A stretch of DNA of 64,000 nucleotides from NCBI GenBank assembly GCA_963763955.1, contig CAVXQP010000009.1:186001-250000 (forward strand), written 5' to 3'. Under the pieces are notes generated by a model. It was not told the origin of the DNA, searched no databases, and saw nothing but the letters and a program-made list of their open reading frames with translations. Of this stretch, positions 58,043 to 64,000 are shown one piece after another; positions within the stretch are counted from its first letter, which is position 1; each line of letters starts with the position of its first letter. This stretch comes from DASUPK01 sp963763955 (GTDB taxonomy: Bacteria; Actinomycetota; Thermoleophilia; Solirubrobacterales; 70-9). The position numbers were made by a program, and so were the translations under genes.

Positions 58043-59356
58043 ATGGCCTCTTCGACGCGACCGAACATCCTCTACATCCACTCGCACGACACCGGGCGCT
58101 ACGTGCAGCCCTACGGCTATCAGGTGCCCACGCCCAACATCCAGCTGCTCGCGGACCAGGGCGCGCTCTTTCGCAAGGCCTTCTGCGCGGCCCCGACCTG
58201 CTCCGGGAGCCGCGCCTCGCTGCTCACCGGCCAGTACTGCCACAACAACGGGATGCTCGGGCTGGCGCACCGCGGCTGGTCGCTGAACGACTACGGCGAG
58301 CACATCGTCCACCCGCTCCGCTCCGCCGGCTACAGCTCTGTGCTGATCGGCGAGCAGCACATCTCGGAGGACCCCGCGGTGATCGGCTACGACGAGGTGA
58401 TCGAGGTGGACAGCCACCACGCCCAGGACGTGGCCCCGATCACCATCGAGGCGCTGCAGACCGCCTCGGAGCCCTTCTTTTTCTCGGTCGGCTTTTTCGA
58501 GACCCACCGGCAGTTCCGGGCGCCGACCTCGGTCCGCGACTCGCTCTACTCGCTGCCGCCGGCGAACCTGCCCGATACACCCGCGACCCGCCGGGACATG
58601 GCGGCCTTCAAGGCCAGCGCGCGCTCACTCGACCAGGGGATCGGCGCTGTGCTCAACGGGCTGCACGATTTTGATCTGACCGAGCGGACGCTGATCATCT
58701 GCACGACCGACCATGGCCTCGCCTTTCCCAACGCGAAGGCGACGCTGTACGACCGCGGGACCGGCGTGATGCTGCTCATGCGCGGCCCTGGCGGTTTCAC
58801 CGGCGGGAAGGTCTACGACGCGATGGTGAGCCATCTCGACATCTACCCGACGCTGTGCGACATCGCCGGAGCGGAGCGGCCCGACTTCCTCCAGGGCACC
58901 TCACTGCTTCCACTCGTCACCGACCAGACCGACCGAATCCACGACGAGATCTTCACCGAGGTGACCTTCCATGCGGCCTACGAGCCCACCCGGGCGATTC
59001 GCACCGAGCGCTGGAAGTACATCCGCCGCTTCGACGACAACCGGCATCCGGTCCTCTCCAACGCCGACGACAGCGCCAGCAAGGAGATACTGGTGGAGGC
59101 CGGCTGGGCCGATCAGATCGTCGATACCGAGCAGCTCTACGACTTGATCCTCGACCCGAACGAGGTCCGCAACCTGGCCGAGGAGCCCGGCCACGCGAAC
59201 GTGGTCGAGGAATTCCGCGAGCGGCTCACCACCTGGATGAGGGAGACCGAGGACCCGCTGCTCGACGGGCCGATTCCGGTGCCACCCGGGGCCGTCGTCA
59301 ACGAACCGAGCCAGGTCTCCCCAAACGACCCGCTGCAGACGGGCACGCCGGCCTAG
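58043..59356 (+). CDS. Sulfatase family protein (sulfamidase-like)
   Basis: A 437-residue alkaline-phosphatase-fold hydrolase. The metal-binding start NILYIHSHDTGRYVQPYG and the later TTDHGLAFPNAKATLYDRGT and IHDEIFTEVTFHA are typical. The active-site segment is CAAPTCSGSRASLLTGQYCH: Cys53 in CSGSR takes the place of CxPxR, with Gly for the conserved Pro. Formylglycine formation may therefore be impaired or done differently. Closest type is the N-sulfoglucosamine sulfohydrolase group (SCSPSRASLLTG). No signal peptide is seen, so it would be cytoplasmic. Confidence 0.88.
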   Translation: MASSTRPNILYIHSHDTGRYVQPYGYQVPTPNIQLLADQGALFRKAFCAAPTCSGSRASLLTGQYCHNNGMLGLAHRGWSLNDYGEHIVHPLRSAGYSSVLIGEQHISEDPAVIGYDEVIEVDSHHAQDVAPITIEALQTASEPFFFSVGFFETHRQFRAPTSVRDSLYSLPPANLPDTPATRRDMAAFKASARSLDQGIGAVLNGLHDFDLTERTLIICTTDHGLAFPNAKATLYDRGTGVMLLMRGPGGFTGGKVYDAMVSHLDIYPTLCDIAGAERPDFLQGTSLLPLVTDQTDRIHDEIFTEVTFHAAYEPTRAIRTERWKYIRRFDDNRHPVLSNADDSASKEILVEAGWADQIVDTEQLYDLILDPNEVRNLAEEPGHANVVEEFRERLTTWMRETEDPLLDGPIPVPPGAVVNEPSQVSPNDPLQTGTPA

Positions 59357-59395
59357 CCCCGGCTACCCGCTATCGGTAGCCTCCTTGGAAGTCCC

Positions 59396-59647
59396 ATGGG
59401 AGTGATCGGCCACCTGCGGTTGTCGTTCTGGGTCGCGGCTCTGGGCACCATCGTGCTCTACGGATTCTTCATCCTGGTCGCCACCATCCCGCCCGGTCAG
59501 GTCGTGGCGCTCACTATCGGAATCGTTGCTCTCGCGGCTGTCTTCACGATCAGGAACGTGCGGCTGGCGGCCGAGCTCGCCGACCGGGGCGGGAACCCTC
59601 AGCTGCGCCGTTCGTTGAACCGGATCCGCGAGCGCCGCGGGTTTTAG
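59396..59647 (+). CDS. Small membrane protein with two helices
   Basis: An 83-residue protein with two hydrophobic segments (FWVAALGTIVLYGFFILVAT and VALTIGIVALAAVFTIRNV) and a basic C terminus (RRSLNRIRERRGF). No family is recognised. ATG 59396 has TAGCCT 13 bases upstream. Its 3' end overlaps the reverse-strand gene by 98 bases, in tail-to-tail fashion. Confidence 0.65.
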   Translation: MGVIGHLRLSFWVAALGTIVLYGFFILVATIPPGQVVALTIGIVALAAVFTIRNVRLAAELADRGGNPQLRRSLNRIRERRGF

Positions 59648-60233
59648 CTTCGGCGTCCTCCTTGTTGTCGCGCTCGCGCGCGACGATCATCGCCCGGATG
59701 CCGAGCCGGTCGCGCCGGTGGCCGTTTCCGGTGCCGTTGGCGTTCCCATTTGCGCGCTGGGCAGCGTGCGGCACGCCTACCGCGAGCAGGCGCTCGAGCA
59801 GCGCGAACGCCTCCTCGCTGCCCCCTCGAGCGAAGCAGACCCGGGCGGCGTAGGAGCCCGCGCCGGCCTTCAGCCTGAGAGCCGGCCAGAGGCCGACGGT
59901 CCAGGCGATGACTGCGCGCATGCGAAGCCGCGCCGCGACCCGTCGGAGGGGGCCCCGGTCGAGGTCCGCCCCCGCCCAAGAAAGGCAGAGGTCCCGCCGG
60001 ATGCGGCTGGTTCGCCGGTATCCGCCTGTGCCGACCACATGGGAGGCGTACGGATAGAGGCGCTGCCTGTCGGCGTATCCCGCGCGGTCGTTCCAGGCGC
60101 GCAGGAATGCGGCGACCACGCGATCGACGCAGCGTGGGCTGTCGGAGAAGGACTCGCCTCCGATGATCGAGGCGAGCTCCACGATGCAGACACCGTCAGC
60201 GGGAGAGCGGTGCGAACCGGCCTCCAAGCGCAC
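59550..60233 (-). CDS. Hypothetical protein of Thermoleophilia type
   Basis: A 227-residue soluble protein. The N-terminal core CIVELASIIGGESFSDSPRC then VDRVVAAFLRAWNDRAGYAD and RQRLYPYASHVVGT looks conserved, as I recall similar unnamed proteins in Solirubrobacterales. The C-terminal 60 residues are low complexity (NGNANGTGNGHRRDR) and lie over the 59396 gene; the true end could be variable. Function unknown. Confidence 0.6.
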   Translation of the reverse strand: MRLEAGSHRSPADGVCIVELASIIGGESFSDSPRCVDRVVAAFLRAWNDRAGYADRQRLYPYASHVVGTGGYRRTSRIRRDLCLSWAGADLDRGPLRRVAARLRMRAVIAWTVGLWPALRLKAGAGSYAARVCFARGGSEEAFALLERLLAVGVPHAAQRANGNANGTGNGHRRDRLGIRAMIVARERDNKEDAEAKTRGARGSGSTNGAAEGSRPGRRARPPAARS

Positions 60234-60341
60234 TGGCTGCCCTTACCGGGTCCCTGAGTTTGGTCCCATCGTTCACGCAACCAACCCCTGCGGGAAGGAT
60301 ACTCCCGGCGTCCGGGCGCGACACGGGGCACGCAACGCCTG

Positions 60342-61049
60342 TCAGCTCACCGCGGCGATCGCTGCCTGCACCTCCGCGAGGGAGGGCGACTCGATCAGCT
60401 GGCGGGTGCCGTTCGGCCCGCCGACGACGACGGCGGGCTCCGCGGGAAGATGCCGGTCCGCGGCCAGGCTCTCGTCGTCCTTCAGGGTCTGCTCGATGTC
60501 CGAGTCCTTCATGTCGTTCTGCCACTGCTCGACGTTGAAGTTGAGGATCGCCCGGGCAACACTGTTGAGGAAGTCCTGGGTCGCGCCCTGCTTCTTCGCC
60601 TCCTCCTGATTCGCGAAGAAGAGCTCGATGAACTGCCACTCGTCGTCCTGCTTCGCTGCCGCGACCGCCGCGTAGGAACCGAGAAAGAATCCGGATTCCG
60701 CGCTGATCGGGAAGTGGTGGAAGATCATCTGGACCTGGCCGGCGCGCACCGGGCCGCCGATCAGGGGAATGATCACGTCCCGGTTCCAGTCCGAGCAGGG
60801 ATCGCACTGCAGGTCGTTGAAGACCTGGATGGTCACCGGAGCGTCCCCAGGTCCGAGGCGATCGCCATCCTGCTGGATCCCGCCGAGCAGGCTCTGGGTC
60901 TCCTCGGCGCCGGTGATCTTGAACTGCTCGCCCTCGCCCCCGGTGCCGATCGAGAGGCTGACGATCGCAAAACCGAGCAGGCCGACGATCACCGCCAGCA
61001 CGATCAGCCCGACGAGTCGCGGGCGCCTTCGTGGGACTTCTTCGCTCAC
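60342..61049 (-). CDS. DsbA-like thioredoxin-fold protein, membrane anchored
   Basis: A 235-residue protein with an N-terminal membrane helix (LVGLIVLAVIVGLLGFAIVS, residues 12-31) and an outside thioredoxin fold. The redox motif is CDPC (Cys82, Cys85) in VFNDLQCDPCSDWNRDV, and the cis-Pro lies in HLPAEPAVVVGG. It would make or shuffle disulfides in secreted proteins. The GTG start overlaps the stop of a 47-residue gene by four bases (GTGA), so the two are coupled. Confidence 0.87.
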   Translation of the reverse strand: MSEEVPRRRPRLVGLIVLAVIVGLLGFAIVSLSIGTGGEGEQFKITGAEETQSLLGGIQQDGDRLGPGDAPVTIQVFNDLQCDPCSDWNRDVIIPLIGGPVRAGQVQMIFHHFPISAESGFFLGSYAAVAAAKQDDEWQFIELFFANQEEAKKQGATQDFLNSVARAILNFNVEQWQNDMKDSDIEQTLKDDESLAADRHLPAEPAVVVGGPNGTRQLIESPSLAEVQAAIAAVS

Positions 61050-61189
61050 CCTGCGACGGCCTCGATCGCCTCGCTGCGCTCGACGACCTCGTCGACCAGC
61101 TGCGGGTGCTGGTCGCAGAAGAAGGCGCCGATCGAATACAGATCGGTCTCCATCAGGGACTGGATGAAGGAGTCCGTGGCGGGGCTCAT
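61046..61189 (-). CDS. Small protein (47 residues), coupled to DsbA-like gene
   Basis: ATG 61189 begins MSPATDSFIQSLMETDLYSI then GAFFCDQHPQLVDEVVERSE to a TGA at 61046. The TGA overlaps the GTG of the DsbA-like gene. Coding-like third-position GC and this overlap support a real gene. One cysteine is present. No known family; the tie to the thioredoxin suggests a partner or substrate. Confidence 0.6.
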   Translation of the reverse strand: MSPATDSFIQSLMETDLYSIGAFFCDQHPQLVDEVVERSEAIEAVAG

Positions 61190-61203
61190 GGCGGCATGGT
61201 AGT

Positions 61204-61209
61204 TACGCT
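61204..61209 (+). promoter_or_regulatory. -10-like hexamer for leaderless Nif3-like gene
   Basis: TACGCT ends six bases before GTG 61216, in a 26-base divergent gap. Confidence 0.45.
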
Positions 61210-61215
61210 GCGATC

Positions 61216-61977
61216 GTGGCCCTCCGGGACGAAATCCTCGCCTTCTGCGACGACCTGCTGGACGTCGGGTCGTTCGAGGACTACGGGCCGAACGGGCTGC
61301 AGGTGCCCGGCAAGGCGGAGGTGAGCAGGGTGGCGACCGGGGTTTCGGCGAACCTCGAGCTGCTCTCCGCCGCCGTCGACTCGGGCGCCGAGCTGGTGAT
61401 GACTCACCATGGTCTCCTCTGGGGATCCGAGGTCGGTCCGCTGTCGGTTCCGATGGCCGCCAGGCTGCGCGCCCTGCTCTCCGCCGACGTATCGCTCGCC
61501 GCCTACCACCTGCCGCTGGACGCCCATCCCCAGATCGGGAACAACGCTCTGCTGCGCGACGCGCTCGGCCTGGAGCCCGACGGGCGCCCCTTCGGCGAGG
61601 CCAAGGGATCGGCGGTCGGTGCGATCGGCCGGGCTTCGGAGCCGATCGACGTCCGAGAGCTGAGGCGGCGCCTGGCGGAGGCCGTCGGACAGGAGCCCCT
61701 CGTCTTCGAGGCCGGGCCTGACCGGATCTCCAGCGTCGGCATCGTCACAGGCGGTGGTGCCTTCGCCGTGGACGAGGCGGGGCGGCTCGGCCTCGACGCC
61801 CTGGTCACTGGGGAGCCCAGTGAGCCGGTGATGGGCGAGTCGCGCGAATACGGGGTTCACTTCCTCGCCGGAGGCCACTATGCCACGGAGACCTTCGGGA
61901 TCCGGCGGCTCGGGGAGCTGGCCGCCGAGCGCTTCTCGCTGGAGCACCAGTTCATCGATGTCCCCAACCCCGTCTAG
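61216..61977 (+). CDS. Nif3-like dinuclear metal-centre protein (YqfO/YbgI family)
   Basis: A 253-residue protein of the Nif3/DUF34 family, which form hexamers with a two-metal centre of unknown activity, once labelled GTP cyclohydrolase I type 2. Landmarks are VGSFEDYGPNGLQVPGK, the His pair in LVMTHHGLLWG, SLAAYHLPLDAHPQIGNN and the C-terminal HFLAGGHYATETFGIRRLGE (His and Glu ligands). No linked C4-type zinc ribbon is seen here, as the gene is compact. GTG has TACGCT six bases upstream. Confidence 0.92.
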   Translation: MALRDEILAFCDDLLDVGSFEDYGPNGLQVPGKAEVSRVATGVSANLELLSAAVDSGAELVMTHHGLLWGSEVGPLSVPMAARLRALLSADVSLAAYHLPLDAHPQIGNNALLRDALGLEPDGRPFGEAKGSAVGAIGRASEPIDVRELRRRLAEAVGQEPLVFEAGPDRISSVGIVTGGGAFAVDEAGRLGLDALVTGEPSEPVMGESREYGVHFLAGGHYATETFGIRRLGELAAERFSLEHQFIDVPNPV

Positions 61978-62011
61978 GCCCCCGATCCCCCCGCAAACTG
62001 CGAAAAAATGA

Positions 62012-62039
62012 TTGACACGTCGGCGTGAAGCGATATACA
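62012..62039 (+). promoter_or_regulatory. Sigma-70 type promoter before IF2_N-like gene
   Basis: TTGACA (62012-62017) and TATACA (62034-62039) are separated by 16 bases, a near-consensus housekeeping promoter. The first start is 73 bases downstream of the -10, so this is a transcript with a leader, unlike most neighbours. Confidence 0.6.
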
Positions 62040-62111
62040 TGGCTGCACATACGGTCGCCACAAAACGGTGGCCGAACCCACGGCGTTCACGAGGAAAGGA
62101 GTGGCCTATAT

Positions 62112-62288
62112 ATGTCCGTTCACCTGACGCCCACGGAGCTTGCCGAGGAAATGCATATGAAGAGGCGCGACGTGCTCTCCAAGTGCATCGAGATGAATGT
62201 GCCGGTCCTCAAGGGCCGGATCGACAAGACCCTCTTCGCGTCATCCCTGCGGGCGTTCCAGACTCAGAAGCGCCAGGCCACCGCCTAG
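62112..62288 (+). CDS. Small protein with IF2_N-like fold (58 residues)
   Basis: A 58-residue protein: MSVHLTPTELAEEMHMKRRD then VLSKCIEMNVPVLKGRIDKT. The order LAEEMxM-xxxxVxxKCxEMxVPV resembles the helix-turn of the initiation factor IF-2 N-terminal domain (LAxELGxxxxExxxxLxxxGxxV), so it may bind RNA or DNA. GAAAGGAGTGG lies eight to nine bases before ATG 62112. An in-frame longer ORF from 62025 is rejected because it starts in the promoter. Confidence 0.75.
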   Translation: MSVHLTPTELAEEMHMKRRDVLSKCIEMNVPVLKGRIDKTLFASSLRAFQTQKRQATA

Positions 62289-62343
62289 CCGGCAAGAGCC
62301 CGCCCGCGTGACCCCGAGGCTGGCCGCGCAGCCAGCCTCCTAA

Positions 62344-62349
62344 TAGACT
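62344..62349 (+). promoter_or_regulatory. -10-like hexamer for leaderless acyl-CoA ligase gene
   Basis: TAGACT ends seven bases before ATG 62357. Confidence 0.45.
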
Positions 62350-62356
62350 CCCTCCA

Positions 62357-64000
62357 ATGGAGAGCGCGACGATCGCGGCTTCCGGGTCCGCCTCGGACTC
62401 GGGCACCCACAGCAAGACGTGCGCCGACCTGATGCCACTCGCGGCCGAGCGCCATGCCGATCTGTCGGCGGTCACCTACAAGGACGCCTCGGGCGAGTGG
62501 GTCTCCAGGACCTACCGCGAAGTCGGGGAGATCGTCCGGCAGCTCGCCCTTGGCCTGATCGAGCTCGGCATCGAGAAGGGCGACAAGGTCTCGATCCTCG
62601 CCAACACTCGTCCCGAGTGGACCTACTTCGACTTCGCCGCCCTCAGCGTGGGCGCCACCGTCGTCCCGATCTACCAGACCAACTCGCCCGAGGAGTGCCG
62701 GTACGTGCTCGAGAACTCGGATGCGAAAGCGGTTGTCGTGGAGGACTCCGAGCAGCTGGCCAAGATCGACGAAATCCGGGACCGGGTCCCCAAGCTCGAG
62801 CAGGTGATTCGCATGGAGGGCTCGGGCGGCGGCGCGATCTCGATGGACGAGCTGGTCGAGGCCGGCAAGGGGCACTCGGACTCGGAATGGGAGCAGCGCT
62901 GGCAGTCGGTCACCCCCGAGGACATCTGCACCTTCATCTACACCTCCGGCACGACCGGCCCACCAAAGGGCTGCGTGATCTCGCACGGCAACTACCGCTC
63001 CATGGTCACGATGGCGCTCGACGAGAGCCTCCTCGACAGCGACACCACCACCTACCTCTTCCTCCCCCTGGCGCACTCCTTCGCGCTGCTGATCCAGTTC
63101 CTGAGCTTCGACCTGGGCGGCAACATCGCCTACTGGGAGCGCGACCCGCTGAAGATCATCCCGAACCTCGTCGAGGTGAAGCCGGACTACTTCCCGTCGG
63201 TGCCGCGGATCTTCGAGAAGATCTACACGGCGGCCACCGGCGAGGTCGAGAAGTCCGGCGGAATCAAGAAGCTCGTCTTCAACTGGGCGATCGGCGTCGG
63301 CAAGAAGGTTCGCCAAAAGGAACGAGCCGGTGAGCCGATCGGCTGGCTTCTCCGCAAGCAGTACGAGATCGCCGACAAGCAGGTGCTTTCCAAGGTCCGC
63401 GCCCTGTTCGGCGGCAACATCAAGAACTGCGTCACCGGCGCCGCGCCGATCAATCCGGAGATCCTGCGGTTCTTCGACGCCGCAGGGGTCCTCATCCTGG
63501 AGGGCTGGGGAATGACGGAAACCTCCACCGCCGCGACGGTGGCGAGGCCCGACGCCTTCAAGTTCGGCAAGGTCGGTCGCGCGTTTGCCGGCTGCGAGAT
63601 CAAGATCGCCGACGACGGCGAGATTCTGGTCAGGGGGCCGAACATCTTCCAGGGCTACTACAAGAACGAGGAGGCGACCCGGGAGACCCTCGAGGGCGGC
63701 TGGCTTCACACCGGCGACATCGGTGAGCTCGACCAGGACGGCTACCTCTCGATCACCGGTCGCAAGAAGGACATCATCATCACTGCGGGCGGCAAGAACA
63801 TCACTCCGGCGAACCTGGAGGCCGAGATCAAGCAGAGCCCATATGTGTCCCAGTGCGTCGTGATCGGCGATCGCAGGCCCTATCTGGTGGCGCTGGTCAC
63901 TCTCGACATGGAGGAGTGCGCGAAGCTCTGTGAGGAGAAGGGCTGGCCCGCCGATCCGGCCGAGCTGCGGCGGAACGAGGGGATGCGGGCCGTCATCCAG
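62357..64000 (+). CDS. Long-chain acyl-CoA synthetase (FadD15-like), 3' end cut by window edge
   Basis: The frame is open to the last base, 548 residues. It is an AMP-forming ligase that makes acyl-CoA from a fatty acid and ATP. P-loop FIYTSGTTGPPKGC (about residues 193-206), the A5 motif GWGMTETSTAATVA, the A7 Asp in GWLHTGDIGELDQDGYLSIT and the A8 hinge GRKKDIIITAGGKNITPANL are present. The final catalytic Lys of A10 lies beyond the edge. It belongs to the FadD15/ACSL group by the SHGNYRSM and LPLAHSFALLIQF segments. It closes a window that also has acyl-CoA dehydrogenase, hydratase and SDR genes. Confidence 0.95.
   Translation, partial: MESATIAASGSASDSGTHSKTCADLMPLAAERHADLSAVTYKDASGEWVSRTYREVGEIVRQLALGLIELGIEKGDKVSILANTRPEWTYFDFAALSVGATVVPIYQTNSPEECRYVLENSDAKAVVVEDSEQLAKIDEIRDRVPKLEQVIRMEGSGGGAISMDELVEAGKGHSDSEWEQRWQSVTPEDICTFIYTSGTTGPPKGCVISHGNYRSMVTMALDESLLDSDTTTYLFLPLAHSFALLIQFLSFDLGGNIAYWERDPLKIIPNLVEVKPDYFPSVPRIFEKIYTAATGEVEKSGGIKKLVFNWAIGVGKKVRQKERAGEPIGWLLRKQYEIADKQVLSKVRALFGGNIKNCVTGAAPINPEILRFFDAAGVLILEGWGMTETSTAATVARPDAFKFGKVGRAFAGCEIKIADDGEILVRGPNIFQGYYKNEEATRETLEGGWLHTGDIGELDQDGYLSITGRKKDIIITAGGKNITPANLEAEIKQSPYVSQCVVIGDRRPYLVALVTLDMEECAKLCEEKGWPADPAELRRNEGMRAVIQ

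Overview
The window comes from a high-GC actinobacterium, most likely a soil member of the Thermoleophilia (Solirubrobacterales). The inference rests on GC-rich, GTG-rich coding, a primary-type sigma-70 factor, MMPL exporters, class III cyclase, DUF1918 and DUF2267 proteins, and secreted proteins with the C-terminal repeat style (STFQCKLDRG, KKTRKRKPKFKF) common in that group. No rRNA is present. One tRNA gene (Pro, CGG) is seen.

Layout. 1-8.2 kb: lipid and acyl-CoA genes (acyl-CoA dehydrogenase end, thioesterase, two SDR enzymes) with an MMPL and an MFS transporter and an MBL-fold hydrolase. 8.3-16.2 kb: PlsC, glycerol kinase, glycosyltransferase, a 70-residue biotinyl carrier, a crotonase, a second MMPL exporter, a sigma factor and a cupin. 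16.3-22.9 kb: a biotin locus, bioB-bioF-bioD then bioA, split by a MarR regulator and a frameshifted MFS exporter. 22.9-30 kb: rubredoxin, NUDIX, PPOX, VOC, SCP2-like, GMC oxidoreductase, superoxide dismutase, TVP38 and NTF2-like genes.

30-53 kb is an accessory region that begins beside tRNA-Pro. It holds an IS110 and an IS30 element, gene fragments (dodecin, nadB, an IS1182-type transposase end), four intact and at least four decayed SnoaL-like genes sharing one start-proximal promoter, and a family of tandem hairpin repeats. Both insertion sequences sit inside the loops of these hairpins. Intact cargo is stress-related: three universal stress proteins, a DUF2267 / phosphoribosyltransferase-hydrolase / erythromycin-esterase operon like the dormancy genes of mycobacteria, a Rv1264-like adenylate cyclase, a histidine-rich protein, DUF1918, and an amino-sugar operon with a NagB-YdcF fusion.

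53-64 kb returns to core-like content: two secreted surface proteins, a VOC dioxygenase, a sulfatase, a DsbA-like thioredoxin, a Nif3-like protein, a small IF2_N-like protein and a long-chain acyl-CoA ligase running off the end. Across the whole window many starts have a TANNNT hexamer 6-9 bases upstream and no ribosome site, pointing to widespread leaderless translation; this was used to choose several starts.
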